Assembly: GCA_014706295.1 (NCBI GenBank)
Contig: JACSVZ010000002.1
Span: forward strand, 52,486,432 to 52,550,431
Reading direction: 5' to 3'
Source: Lycocorax pyrrhopterus obiensis
Taxonomy: Eukaryota > Chordata > Aves > Passeriformes > Paradisaeidae
DNA: 64,000 bases
Numbering within the stretch: the first letter of the stretch is position 1; each line of letters opens with the position of its first letter. Positions 12,245 to 25,659 of the stretch are shown here, one piece after another. A program made the position numbers and the translations under genes. A model generated the notes under the pieces. It saw only the letters and a program-made list of their open reading frames with translations. It made no database searches and was not told the origin of the DNA.

Positions 12245-15200
12245 GGACTAAATTTCCTTGATGAGGTGAGCAGGGCTATTGGCAAGTCCTGTGCAAGAGT
12301 CATAAGCATTCTTTATTCCTAAATCATATGCCTTGGGTTCTTGGAAGCAAATTATTGGTCTGTGCTGGTATGTAATCACCTTTTAATCAAGTGACTGAGA
12401 CTTCTATATTGTTATCTAAAAATTCAGGCCTGGTAATGAACTATAATGATTCACTTTTCAGGTAAAAGTCTCTAGTAGCATCCTTAAAAGTTCCCAAAAC
12501 TCTTGTGAGGTAAGCAATAATATCTGTCTCTACAGATGGATACATTTAGCTCTGGGAAGGCAAGAGGCCAATTCCGTGTAGGCAACTAGAACCTCATGGC
12601 ACCCATAACCTTTGGCAAACACAAGCTACAATATTTTGCCCACAGTGGGAATGTGTGGTGTGACTGGTGCTCCATTGCCCGAGTGTTCTGCCTGTTAGCC
12701 ATATTCTTTAGCCATGGGGCTCTTCTGCCTGGAGTGTCTGAGTGCTGTGGTCAAGGTGTGCTGCAGGCTACTGCAAGTTTGTGAGACATGGGCCCTGACT
12801 CAAGGCAGCCCGGCTTTTGATTGTTTTTGTCCTTAGATGGCTTTTTCCCTGGTCTCTGGCTATATCTAGGCAGTGAACAAAGTAAAATGAAGAACTCCTA
12901 ATAACAGTCACGTTGGACTGAAAAAAATACCAGCTTTAATCCTTTTTTTCTGTGTCTCTTCATTTTCCAGCATCTATAAAACCAAAATATTAAAATACAG
13001 CAGACGTCGGTCAAGCATTTCTAGACTTAAAGCTATGCTTCCATAACCATCTGTTGCTTCTGGAGTGAGAAACTGGAGAACGGTTAAGTTTTCTTGAGTG
13101 TTCCATAAAGGCAGTAAGCCCCATGTGATTTGTTCTAAGAGCGAGTCCTCTGTGAAGATGTTTAGTGGGGAAAGCCTCTGTACACTGACGGTTGCCGCAG
13201 TCATCCCATCTCTTGAAGTTTGTGGTCTTAGCATTGGGTCTGATGTCATCTGAGAATGTTTGCTTTTGTTTTTGGCAAGTGTGTTTGCTAAGTCCATTTT
13301 ACTTGACTTTTTGCAAGAGAGTGTGTATGCGCTGTCTCCTTATGTTCTTTGTACCACAGTCACCATCTGATTTCTTCTAATAGTGCATCAAGCAACTCGA
13401 CCAGTTATCGCATTTGTACACAGGAATATTTGAGGGGAGCTTTATTTCTCCAGACACAAATGCTAATCTATTCATTAAATGCATTTACTAAAAAAAAAAA
13501 CCAAACAAACCAACCCAAAAACTCGAAAGAACAGGAAATTATTTTGTGCCAAAGTGAGTATAAGAACTGTTGGTGAATTTGATTACTTATTTTACTTAAA
13601 ATCATGACCATTTATATTCCTATATAGAAAAAGCCAATAGTATCTAGAGAGCATGTTTAATATCTCTAAAGCAGACTTTCAGAGGATCCTCTTTTCCTTA
13701 TCTTTTTCTGTGTGCGACGTGCTGCGTGCTCTTCAGGCACTGTTCTCATGTGTACAGACTGAGTCATCCATTCAGGGGATAGAAATCATGTTCCCGCGCT
13801 GAGTCATGCTGGCCAAATACAGAGTATCAAGCATCAAAAACTGAAGAGGAGCCTTTGACTCAAAGAGTTTTTGGAACTGGAATGTGTCTTAACTATTAAA
13901 AACATTTGTTGAGTAATTCTGACAAATTTATAAAACTCATTGCTATCTTGAGAGTAGGAAAAGGAGTAGTTCCAAGAACAGATGAACTAAAGAAACCTAA
14001 TTTCCTATAAATATGTTTCATTAAAGAAATACATAGAAATCCTGTATTAATCTAATACATTATTTAGATCTATTTGTTATTCTTGTCTTTGGTTTGAAGA
14101 GGATGAAAAGTTCAGTGGAAATCTCTTTCACTACATAACATTTGTCTCTCTCTGAGGGTACTGTCTAGTATCCAACAAGACTGTTTCATCTCAGAAGCCA
14201 GGTTAAAAGGATCTTTTATTTTTGGGAACTAGCAGTCACCAAACTAGAAGCAATGCCTGGAGGGTTAGTAGTAGCAGGGAAGGAGGTGCTGCTGGGGCAG
14301 AAACTTAGGAAGATCCCATAATGTCTAATGTGTTGAAAGACAAAGCAATAAAGCAAGTCAAGGGTGATAAAGTCATTTGCCTGCATATGAAATACTTTAA
14401 GTCTCCTGTAAGTACACCTAGGATTGCATTGCCTGATAAAGCAGCAGATTTATTCAGGGTCAAATGCAACCTGGGAGCTTGCAGAGTAGCTTCCTGTTTG
14501 AATACACACAATGAGACATTAGACTCATTTGTTTGGTTATGGAACAGCCAAAAGCATGCTGAGGTGCTGGAGTTCAGGCATTGATTGTTGTTTGGGTGCT
14601 TTTGGTTTTGGTTTGATTGTACAGAATTGCTATAAACAGCTTCTGAATAACTTCTGAACTTGAGCCCTGTTTATGAGGTAGGATGGCTCCGAAGTATCAC
14701 ATACTCTTTCGGTTCACTAACAGTGCTGTTCACATCTGACTGAACTTGTATCTGGGCAAGATCTTAGATTAAGAGGAGCAATGTGTGGTAAGCCTCTTCC
14801 TTCTGGGATGGAGTAAATTTCAGCTTATGATTCTAACCAGAACACTGTCGATGTAGTAATTTGACCGGTGCTGTTCAGCCTGTACTAACGGGCTTGGCAA
14901 GGACACTTTGAAACAACCTGCTCCAGACTGGACAGGAACCCTGCACGAAGTTTGTAGGAAAGGCTCTATCCACAGAGAGCAAAAGTACCACTAGAACTTT
15001 TTCTTTTAAGGAACAACAGTTTCACTTCACAAGTTCATAGCTGACCTAGCAAACAATATATGAAACAAGACTCAGTTGTAAACCACACATGAGCTGCTGT
15101 ATGACTTGAAGCTGACAGACAGTGAAGGAGCTATTGCTTGGTTTAACCTCTCAGCAGAGCGAGCTGCAGTGCCGTGTACTAAAAATATGGTATATCTGAT

Positions 15201-18200
15201 TTCTGGTAAAATAATATTAATAACCTGATATCCTGTGGGAGGGCTCTGGAAGTTTGAAAATTACAAAGTGTGGGCCCATCTAGAATGAACTATTTCTGAT
15301 TGCTTCAAAATTGCACTTAAAATTGGGGAAACAGAAATTCTCCACAACTGATTTTCCTTTTCTTTCCTTGCTCCTCCCAAGGCTTTTCCTTTCTGCATTT
15401 CCAAATACAGCAATTTTAAGCTACGCAGGAAAGGCCAGGCCATTCACCACTGTGGAAAGTGTTGAATGAGAGACACTTCTGAGACTTGACCACCAGCTGC
15501 ACCACATTTAACCTAGCAAGGCTCCTGCTAAATACACATGGGCTTTAAATGAAATAGCAGCTATGATAAATAAGTAAATAAAAATCCCAGCTCTCTAGAA
15601 AGGGGGAACTGTTCTCCCCTTTCTTAACTTGTGACCATAAACTCTGCCCTCTGACGCTAGAGAAGAGCTAGCAGAGCTGCCTGCCCAGCAGCATCCCAGC
15701 AGCTGCCAGCTACCCCAAATGGCTCAGCGTGCCTGGGAACATCCACACTAGCCAGCCTCATGCAAAAGGGCTCTCTGGCTGCCTGCGCAGACCTGCACAG
15801 CTATTTGAGTGTGTGCTCTGCGAATGCCAGCAGTACCACCCAGACTCCAGTCATTAGCCTAAGGTCATCAGTACATTTCTCTGCATGGGAGTGTCTGCAT
15901 TTTATGTATCACTATGGCTTGTCTGGGTGTGTGTGTATTTGTTTGTGTGCTTGCTCTGTAATGATCCAACCTATCTTGCACGTATATTTAAAAATATTTT
16001 TTAAAAAGAGGGTAGATATCATTACCTAAAGGAAAGCAAAGTGCAGGGTCAGAGGTTATGCCCTTCACTGAAGGATACAGAGAAGAGACATGCACTGGGA
16101 CACCAGGTTTCTGACACAAAGCCTGCAGTCTCTGCTAAGCCATGTTACTTTTTTTGCCTCTTCTGTGTAGGAAGCATTCTGAATTGTAGATTATCTAACA
16201 CGCATTCCTGCTGTTGTGCTTCAGAAAGCCCTGTGGCAAAGGAGAGGAAATTCTGTTTCTTTACCTAAGAACATTCACTACTTCTGGTGTTACTGACTAC
16301 AAGACTTAAGCTCAGCAACAATTTCCATTGAGTTAAGCCTGAACAGCAACAAACTGCTAACAAGAGCACTCAGTGCATCCTTTAGCAAATGTCTGACAGT
16401 GACCAGCCAAGTCCAGCTGCATTCATTTCCAGTGACCAAAGCAGGTGGTCAGGGACCCAATTATGACCTCGAACACTAAATCAGAGTCCTGCAGGTTACC
16501 CGATCAACAATTAGTCCAGCCCTTTGCTTTGCTGCGGGTTTGTTCACAATGATCACTCTTTCTTGAAATTATTAGTCTTGTTCATTGTGGCAGAATTTAC
16601 TGAACAGCAGGTTGTTTGGCAGCTCTTAGGTTTGGAATATTTTTCCTTCAGAATAGTTTTTTCCCCAGAATTTTTCCCTAAAACAAAAATGTAGAAAAAA
16701 TCACTTCTGGAAGTGACACATTTTGTCCATAAGATGTTCTCTTTAGCCACATTATTCAAAGAAGTCTAGAAATAAAACTCATTCTTAACCAATAAATTAA
16801 ATAATTTCAACTTCAAAATGTCTGAACAGACAGGAAATATTTTTTTTTTTATTTTTTAACCAAACACAATTTCTGGAATCAACATACATCAGTATTGCCT
16901 ATTCTGTGATTCTCACAGAAACAAAAATTTACATGACAAATGTGCCCACCTTCAAAGTAGACTATAAACTCAGAGAAGCAATTGAATAAATCACTTTGCA
17001 AGAGACAAGTACTTTCCTTTGGTCTTTTTTTAGACTGCAACCCCTAGGGCAGGGATAGTCTTTATTTTATACCATCTATCAGTCCAACCCACTGCTGAAA
17101 CTTAAGAAGTAATAGTTTCCACCAGGCTTGATTCACATCATAAAAATCAGCTTATGCACTCTTGTTGACACCTCTGTGTAGGACAGGAACTGAGCAGATA
17201 TTCAGACTGGATGTTGTTTAATTTCAACTGCAGTTAGTGAGATAATATGGTGGTAGACTGCAGAATCTGCTCATTAGAATAACATGTTTGGGTTTTTTAA
17301 TTCATTCCTCAACTCTTAACCACTTTCTCACATCTCATTGTAGATTGTGGATTGCAAGCCATACATGAAACTAAAGCAGTCAAAGAACCTACGTGTATTT
17401 TTGTGACATATGACATGAGTTAATTTCAACACTTACTTGTGTTGTTGCTGTGTAGTCACTGAACACCATTCTGTTACAGCAAAAATAACTAAAAGACCTT
17501 TTTTCCCTCTTTTTATTTTTTTACGTGATGAGGACAGACAAGCCTGAAACAAACTCCATTCGTCCTCCTTCCCTTTCTGCCTCCCCTGCAAAATCAGTTA
17601 AAAACATGATTCACAATGAATTTGATGTCTTACAGTGACACTAGCAGACAGGCAGAGCAGAAAATGTGCTTTCTGTATTGCCATATGCTCTGCTTTTCCA
17701 CAGCAAAGCAAAAGATCAAATACTGTTGTCTTTCTTTCTCTGTCATTGTAAATTATCCTGAGGAATCTACTGCTTGAGATTAAGGAAGGTCAAGCCACAA
17801 ATGTTCATGGTCCTGAATAACCTCATCCTCTGTGAGACTTCTCTAGAATCTGTGGAAGCCATAAATGTACCTGTAGAGGCTGGTCTCTTTTCTTAGTGCT
17901 GTCCAAAATTGCATTGCCTCTTCGCATGGATGGACTTACAGACAGGTTCCATAAGTTCTTAGAGGACCACATTCCTCAGATAACTTGTCAGCACCTTGTT
18001 CCTGCAATTTGTTGGAACATAAGATCAAGAGCTTGTCCCTTGGCCCGGTAAATCAGCAGCTTGAATGTAGACTGAGGTGCTGAACATGCTTTCCTTATTT
18101 TGCTCTTTGTTATGCAGTGTTTTCCTAATGTCATGCACATATGGTACAAAGCAGAGATTTACATATGCAGTATTGCTATCACCCTGTTCCACACTAGAGG

Positions 18201-19985
18201 CAGGATTCCAAAGCCTTTGCTCATGGTGAGCAGGTCCCTCCTCCATGAGTAATGCCTTGGAGATCAGGGCAGCTCCAAGTGAAATGGAGTGTTACTTAAC
18301 ACATGGTCAAGCTTTAGAGCCTTTCCCTGTCGCATTAGGGACAAATACTGTCTCTTCCCCTCCTGTACCTCTGGGTCGATGTGACCCCACACAGACCCTG
18401 GGTAGGTTTGTGTCATGTGGGAATAAAGTCAACAGCAGGAAACACATGGGCAGCAGCCTGGGATCAGAGCCAAATCAGGGCAACTCAACCCAAATTATCA
18501 TCCACACTTATGGATATCTCAGAGATCTGTCAGTCCTATACATCCAAGACTCCACAAGTATTTTTAGTAGCTGGACAGAATATGTGTCCTATTCCATACG
18601 CTCAGGGAGAGAGCAGCTCCTGAGTTGACACTGTGGAAAAGCCTTCTCTGCTGTTTAAAAATAGCTCCAGTGGTGGTGGATAAAGGCTGTTCACTCCCCA
18701 AGGGAAGGAGAAAAGGTGTTCTGTACATGTAAAGGCCTTAAAAGCTGGAGAACAGTGCCTAAGGACTTCCATTTCTGCTTGCTTAATTAAGGGGAGAGAG
18801 GCTGTACTGTGTCAAACTAAAATCAATGCTTCCATAACACCTCTCTTTCCCCATCCCAAACAATCCCAGTTGCTGCTGTGGTGTTATACCTTCCCTGACT
18901 CAACGATTGTGTTTGTGTCCCAGTATTTAACAACCCTCAACAAACTTAAACTCTTTTATAAATTGCTCACATACATCATCACATCCCATGGTGATGTCCT
19001 TCCCAGCAAAGCTGGGCACTGAGGGGAAAAGCACAGCTTTGGTAAATAAGGTTCTTGCAGAGTGTGGGCTATGGGGCCTGTGGGAGATGGCCAGTGACCT
19101 CTGCTCTTCTGGGCCAAGTGTCAGCAGAGCAAGTTTCTCAATGTCCTGGCCCTGTCTCCAGCAAAACTGGTGCCTGTTAGCAATGCCATTGCTATTTGGG
19201 TGGGAGGTAGTTATATGTGTTAGGCCCAGACTTTATAAATACACTGCAGTATTTAATCCTTAAACTAAAGAAAATCTCTGTACTGTGTTGACTGTGAAGT
19301 CTAATATGCCAGCTTTGAGCAGAGTGAATTGGTGAAACATTGGAAGAGAGCTTGCAGAACTTGTTATACTTGTTCTGTGAATAACACGAGGCTTTCTACT
19401 TCCCATACTCTCCTTCTGATGAATTTTACAGGCACTAGAGTAAACAAATGCCTTTTCTAGAGAAATGCTGCTATTTAAAATACTCAGGCTGGGTTTTTGT
19501 TTTAAAATGGAAAGCAAGCAAATACATCATTCCACTCTGATTACCAACAGTAGTGAATTTTTTTGTGTGCTTTGGACCTACCTCGAGGCACATATGCAAC
19601 CACTATGCAGCAAACCCCACCTGAGTTCATTGCCCTCTTTCATACTGGGCTCCAAGTAAGTCTGAGTGGGCTCCACATCACGGGCAAAAGGGAGGGTTGA
19701 GGAATCTATACTGGTTCAAGCCATGGAGTTTGCTGGTCATGGCCTCTGCTCCCCCCACATTGCTCCATAAACACAAACAAGTGGCCTCCCTCAAGGTTTT
19801 ACCCTTGTTTTTAGCCCTTCTAGAAAATGAAGTGTCAGGTGTTCATATTAATGTAGAGGTTAACCAGCCTGTGGTAAGATCTCCTGGCTGGACTGGCTTG
19901 ATTTATACAGCTCTTGTCACCACACCAGTAATTAAGAGTGAACAGAGCAGCAATGCCGATGCTGTATCTCATCAACTTGGACATC
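12245..19985. other. Long gene-free stretch
   Basis: No supported gene, RNA gene or recognised repeat. The largest open frames are a 107-codon minus-strand frame at 12974-13297 and a 127-codon plus-strand frame at 18245-18628. Neither has clear splice sites or a recognisable domain. GC content is ordinary and CpG is rare. Confidence 0.4.
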
Positions 19986-19988
19986 TTT

Positions 19989-21210
19989 CTATCTCAGGGA
20001 AGAAGTTTCACTTAAGAAGTGAGAGTGCAGCTTGTCCCTGAAACAGAAAACACTCCCTAACAGATAACAAACCAAAATCATTGTGGAAGGTCAAGATTTT
20101 AAGAATACTTAGCATTCCTGAAGCCCTCCCTGGATGCAAAGCACCATGTGGTTATTAAGTTGTTATTCTCAAAAATTGTTTAGCTATTTGTGCTACTTGT
20201 TATCCCCATCTTACACAGGGAAGGTCGGTCTTACACAGACTTCCAGGTTTTGAAGCTCTAGCTCCTACTTCAGCACCTAATTTTTCAGGCCACACATAGA
20301 AATTTACCTCCTTTGGGACAGACTTTTTTTCCTTTTTGCACTAGTAAGCTGCATAGGTCTCCCTGAAAAGGCAGTGACAGGCTCACACTTGTGTTTTCAA
20401 GACTTTTCATGGTAATTCTTATTTCCTCTTACTTCCTTCTCCATACTCAGATAAGAATGGTCTTCACTTACGGTCAATCTTCTGGTTCTTGAGAAACTGC
20501 ACGAGAAATGCAACGTCCTTATTTTCCTTTCCTGAGGGAAGTCCTCGCGAGCTGGCAGCCGACTCTCCAAGGAAGCCCTCTGACTTCTGTGTGAGCTTGC
20601 TCAAGTAGACCTGGCTTCTGTTGCACTCTATGTTAGCTTCAGGGTAAGATGCAGAGATAAAAGCAAAGGTCAGGAGCAGATCTGTGAATGACAAACATCA
20701 GAATCATGGAGCACATATGCCTCTGCCATGAGCCGTAACAACTCTGGTAACCTTGGACCACACCGATGTCCTGATATAGTCTCTTTAAACTTACAAAAAA
20801 AAGCCTGGAGAGAGCTGTTCAGACGCTCTGTGGTGTCCTCCAATTCAAATAAGGTCATAGAGTTGCACTCTCTAAACCTGTCATTATTCCTGAGGCACTG
20901 GAATGGACATCAAGGACACATTTCAATTGTTTCAAGTCACACAATTACAACTTCTTGCCAGCTCCTGATTTTTTATTTTGGAAGAAAGATTCGTTCCATC
21001 TATTGATCCCCATCCATGTCAACTAACTTTAACCAAATTCCATGGAAGAGCCAGGACCTCCCAAGCTTTGTGAAACCAGGTAAAGAAGAGATGCTGCAGC
21101 CTCAGCAGCTATCTGTTGTACCACCATCAGCCCGTGTGGCCAATTACCATGGATACATCTCCATACCAGCTGTCTCTAATCCAGCTGGTGTTGGAGGGCA
21201 CAGGAGGGTA
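19989..21210 (-). CDS. Candidate compact five-exon gene or 3' gene end, unrecognised
   Basis: On the minus strand I can chain five segments: 21210-21148 (63 nt, phase 0-0), 20897-20795 (103 nt, 0-1), 20681-20472 (210 nt, 1-1), 20362-20308 (55 nt, 1-2) and 20037-19989 (ending in TAG). The introns are 250, 113, 109 and 270 bp. Donors read GTAATT, GTAAGT, GTAAGT and GTAAAT. Acceptors include a long pyrimidine tract before the first segment and TTTTCAG and GTTTCAG before the last two. The frame is kept at all four joins. The joined protein (about 160 residues) has two close cysteines (CLRNNDRFREC), a hydrophobic stretch (AFFYLLLTFAFISAS), a polar linker with KENKDVAFLVQFLKNQKID, and a basic tail containing AKRKKSLSQRR. 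I know no family that fits. The 5' end was not found; alternatively the chain is chance, since I had freedom in choosing sites. No polyadenylation signal is obvious downstream. Confidence 0.35.
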
Positions 21211-21214
21211 CTGC

Positions 21215-24200
21215 AGATGACAGGCAATAAAAGGAGAAAGCAAAATCATTTGTAGAAAAACAGTTTCCAGTAGTTCCACTGCTGGGAGGTCCAGGCATTT
21301 GTTGCCTGCTCCATATAGAAGCAGCATTTATAAATTCTGTAACCATATAGGAAACAGGCAAGATTTTAAACAGCTCATGCATTTGCAGACTTATTAATTC
21401 CCACAAGACCCTTGTCTCAAATTAATAGATTGGGCAAGGCACATAATGAAAAGGCAGTCACGCAAATAAGCCAGAAAAGCCAAAGTATTGGTTTGCATGA
21501 GCAAATGCTGGCTGGATAAGCAAGGGCTAGGCAATGTAGCATGAACACATGAAGAAAGAATATTATTGAAGTTTAAATTGATAAAACCTTGAGGAAGCTT
21601 GAGTCATTGGTGATAAAGTTCTATCTTCAGAGGAAATTAGGCTTAAAGGAAAAGGAGCTGGTTTAAAATATATTTAAAGTATCAAATTGCATGTGTTTAT
21701 GCCGAAGTCACTTTCCCACTCCCACAGACTGGGAACAGAAATTGTGGTCCACGCTTGCCTCTTTGAAAACTGCAGCATCAGTTGTTTTACAGTCAAATAA
21801 GCAGTGAGGTCAGGAAGGAAGCAGGTCTGGAAAAGTTAATGCTCTTGCACTGGGTCTCATTTTTTAAATGAATTGGGTCTCTAGTTCTGCAGAAGTGGCT
21901 GGGAAAGGAAGTAATGCATGAAATCAAATGACGAGGAGCTTGTAGTTTGGGGAGCTGCTTATGAAGATGGGATGATGGAGAATGTGAAGTAACCTATCCA
22001 ATCTGACCCATTTCAGAAAAAAAATTGGCAGGAGACAGGTCTCTTTATCTTCATATATCCCTGGGCTCTTTCATGGTATGCTTTCTATTACACCAGGATA
22101 TTGTGTTCTTACCAGCAGTGCAGGATATCACACACTGGTAGCTGGGGGTTTGATGGAGGTGGGAGTGTGCACACGGAATTGATTAGAGGTTCACATCCTC
22201 TTGCTGTCAAGTCACTGAGGATTTTAAGGACTGACTCCAAGTTTGGAGAAGAGGAAGCTACGGAGACAGCTATATCTTAATTACCTCTGGAAGGTTTACT
22301 GAAATACTCATAGAATTGCTCATCTGTCTGAACAGAAAGGGAGTACTGCCATCAAAGCTGTTGGGAGCTCAAGAAGTAAATACCAAAGAGCTGAGATCAA
22401 ATAGATATCCTGAGGTGTGTTGGGGACCATGCTATAAATAGGAAGGAAGAAAAAGCTCAGAGCATTCAGGTGGCCCCTCACAACCCCTTTTTGTAGCCAT
22501 GTTTTGACAGCACCTAGAATGTGATGTCGTCTCTTGATTATCTGGTTTGTGGACTCACTTTGTCCTAATTGAGTGGCAGCAGCTGATTTCCGTGAATGCA
22601 GTGGCCAGCCCTGTTTGCCACCCTGCCTGCCTGCTGGTGTGTACCACTGGAATGGCTACATGAAGAGCTGCCTGGCTGTTTTTAGCCTATTCTTTTCATT
22701 ACAGGTCCTATGTATCTTTTGTGTTACCCGTGGGTTTACTTCACCTTGTTTATCTTGCAGTATTGCTGGGCAATGGGAAGTGCTTGGCACTCTCATCCCG
22801 TTGCCGTTTTCATATTGAGTGGTTTTCTAGGTAACCCGTGAAAGACTGGGTCTGTTTACGTTCTGGGCTTGGGGTCAGCCACATTTGGAAACCTCAAAGA
22901 CTGAGGTTCTAGCTCCTGTCTTGCCTTCTAAAGATTAAAATTCCTACTTCTGTAGGAACTAAAATATTTTATTGTTTCTCTTTTTCTAGAAACCGCAGAT
23001 TGCAGGCAAGCATTTGTAAAAGCATTTTAGTATGGATCAGGAGTGCATTTCTGAGGCTGATCCTCCTCATGCCACGGGCTTTGGGTGCATAACTTGTGTT
23101 TCTTCCAAAAAGAGCTAAGATGAAAGATGTGCTCCAGGGGCATATGTAGAATACCGCAACGAGCAGTGGACATTCAGTCCACAGGATCACAAGAGGCAGT
23201 CTGAACTAAAACGCCCAGAAACACATGCAGTGATGATGACAGGGCCTATGTTGCAGCTGTTTTACTTCACAAATCCAATCCTCCAACACCAAGTGACTTA
23301 CTCAAATATCAGTCTTCAATTATGTACCTTGCTATGTTGGCCAAACTGCCTTAAGGCCTTCTTCAGGGGCATTTACATTGGCTCCTCCTCATCAGAAAAG
23401 AAAGATGTCATTGCTGGAAAATTGGGCACTTTGTGACATCTCTGATTTCCAGAACCTGCTCTTCTGCTCAGTCAGATTTGTTGACAGTCTCCAACATGCT
23501 GCAGAAAATTTTTACCTGAGAAAGATTTTGAAAGTTAAAGGTATGATAAAGCAAAAAACTCATCTGGTTACCTGTCCATGTCCTAAGGGATTTGTTTCAG
23601 TGCAGTTGCAGTATCTCTGGGATTTACGTTACGTTAATCATATTGAATTGACCAGCCTTTGCCACATATGTCTTTAGTATTTAGCTATGCAGTGCTGAAT
23701 AAAACATGATAGAATTTTTTCTAAAGCATTATGACTTATTTTGCTTTAAATAAAAATTATCATCTGCTCTGTGGTTAAAACCCTTGGTGGACAAAGCCTC
23801 AAAGCACATGACAGAAAAATATTTTTCCCCTTCTCTTCAGTGACAGCTTTATTATTGGGCTTAGTTTTCCCATGGAAAAAATGCAAGGTAATGATTTCAG
23901 TGGCATATCTCCGGGATCACAGAGAAGGAAGAAGCAAGGAAGTGTCTATGAATATCAGGATACTTGCTAACAGGGCTGGGAGAAAAGAGCTGATGATCAT
24001 CTCTGCTTTTTTTGGCTAGAAAGGAAAATTTACCTACTCGGATACTTTAGTTATTGAACCTGTGTGCACTGAGATGAGTAAGGAACAGAACAGCTGACTT
24101 CAAAATATTGGGAAATAGCTATGACCACGTTCATGTTGGTCAATTGTGCAGGGAGTGTTCCCTGCACATTGTGCTAGATCATCTGCACTACTCATTTATA

Positions 24201-24835
24201 CAAACAGTCCCAGGCTAGACTGGCTAGTAGTCTTCCACATACAGTTTGAGAGGCAGCAGAAGGCACAGAGTGCTCCTGACTGGTAGTTTGGATGCAAGCA
24301 CCTCAGTCCGTAGGCTGAGAGACTTCATAATTTTGATGGATACAATCTACTCTGTGACAATTCATTTCATACTGGAGAATGGCCCTGTACAGTTACTTGT
24401 ATAGTCAGCCTCTGTGTATCTTTGTTTTAATTTGAGTAACACACAGGAATTAGTGTAGAAAAGTCAGTTAAGGTAGAGACACCTCCATAGTGCGAAACAA
24501 GGAGTGGATATAAGGGAAGGCTGATTTCTTTTATGTTTGCTAGCCTACATAAGGGCTGGTTGCTGTAGTTTTTCAGAATTACGGTGTTGCAATGGCTTAT
24601 CATTCCTATCTGTGCCCACTTTGGATGCAAACGGCAGGAGATGGCTGAATCTGAAGAAACCCCCATTAGCCACACCCTTGATGCAACTCACATTCTTTGT
24701 GAGTTTACTCAGGGCTACCAGCTTTCCTCACTCTCTCTGTGCCACAGATTTCTCGGCACTACAAACACCTAAAGAGTATTTTGAGCAATCACTTGCAGTA
24801 TTTGCTCCTGGTATTGAACTTGGTGTGGGAGCTGA
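21215..24835. other. Gene-free stretch
   Basis: No supported exon or recognised repeat. A further upstream exon of the minus-strand candidate gene would have to lie here, but none could be chosen with confidence. Confidence 0.35.
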
Positions 24836-24837
24836 GA

Positions 24838-25353
24838 AGAAGGGAAGGGAAGGGAAGGGAAGGGAAGGGAAGGGAAGGGAAGGGAAGGGAAGGGAAGGGA
24901 AGGGAAGGGAAGGGAAGGGAAGGGAAGGAAGGGAAGGGAAGGGAAGGGAAGGGAAGGGAAGGAAGGGAAGGGAAGGGAAGGGAAGGGAAGGGAAGGGAAG
25001 GGAAGGGAAGGAAGGGAAGGGAAGGGAAGGGAAGGGAAGGGAAGGGAAGGGAAGGGAAGGGAAGGGAAGGGAAGGGAAGGGAAGGGAAGGGAAGGGAAGG
25101 GAAGGGAAGGGAAGGGAAGGGAAGGGAAGGGAAGGGAAGGAAGGGAAGGGAAGGGAAGGGAAGGGAAGGGAAGGGAAGGGAAGGGAAGGGAAGGGAAGGG
25201 AAGGAAGGGAAGGGAAGGGAAGGGAAGGGAAGGGAAGGGAAGGGAAGGGAAGGGAAGGGAAGGGAAGGGAAGGGAAGGGAAGGGAAGGGAAGGGAAGGGA
25301 AGGGAAGGGAAGGGAAGGGAAGGGAAGGGAAGGGAAGGGAAGGGAAGGGAAGG
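24838..25353. repeat. (GGGAA)n pentanucleotide array, about 516 bp
   Basis: Roughly 100 head-to-tail GGGAA units, pure purine on the plus strand and pure pyrimidine on the minus strand. I see five single-base-deleted units (GGAA) at about 24927, 24961, 25011, 25140 and 25203, each shifting the register by one base. Between them the array is perfect, so it expanded recently by slippage. Because five is not a multiple of three, every frame cycles through the same residues, giving GREGK-like (plus) and PFPSL-like (minus) open frames up to 321 codons that are not genes. Any four successive G-triplets with AA loops fit the intramolecular G-quadruplex pattern. The purine/pyrimidine asymmetry also suits triplex (H-DNA) formation. 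Assembled length may not equal true length. Confidence 0.98.
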
Positions 25354-25659
25354 TGCAGGATAAACACAACCAACCCCAACCAAACATTACACCCGAGCTT
25401 GGCTTCATGGCACTTTTACTCTTCCTGAGGCAAAGTTCATGGCATGGGCTTGTGCCTTGTTGTCCCCATCTCTTTGTCACTGTGGATATACATGGGCTGT
25501 GACAGGATATGCAATGGGTCAGGAGTTAGGTAACCAAGGGCATGAAGTGCAGAACAGCCAGTGAGAGTAATGCAATTAGCAGTAATAGTGTTCATAATCA
25601 GACACCTAGCATTACTACTCACCCATCCTGAATAACTACACAGTGTGATCTGATAATGT

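Noticed and set aside
12974..13297. 107-codon minus-strand frame with fairly protein-like residues
   Set aside because: The upstream stop lies close by, no polypyrimidine acceptor precedes it, and it does not connect in phase to the 20-21 kb candidate gene in any way I could show.
18245..18628. 127-codon plus-strand frame
   Set aside because: No splice or promoter context; an overlapping alternative frame of 80 codons is also open, as expected by chance.
21016..21255. 79-codon plus-strand frame overlapping the minus-strand candidate gene
   Set aside because: It contains a possible internal GTAAAG donor but no acceptor. Read as a probable antisense shadow, though with equal ignorance of both.
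24537..25502. Open frames of 321, 250, 229, 204 and 196 codons across the GGGAA array
   Set aside because: The five-base unit contains no stop in any frame, so both strands stay open automatically. The translations are pure GREGK or PFPSL-type repeats.
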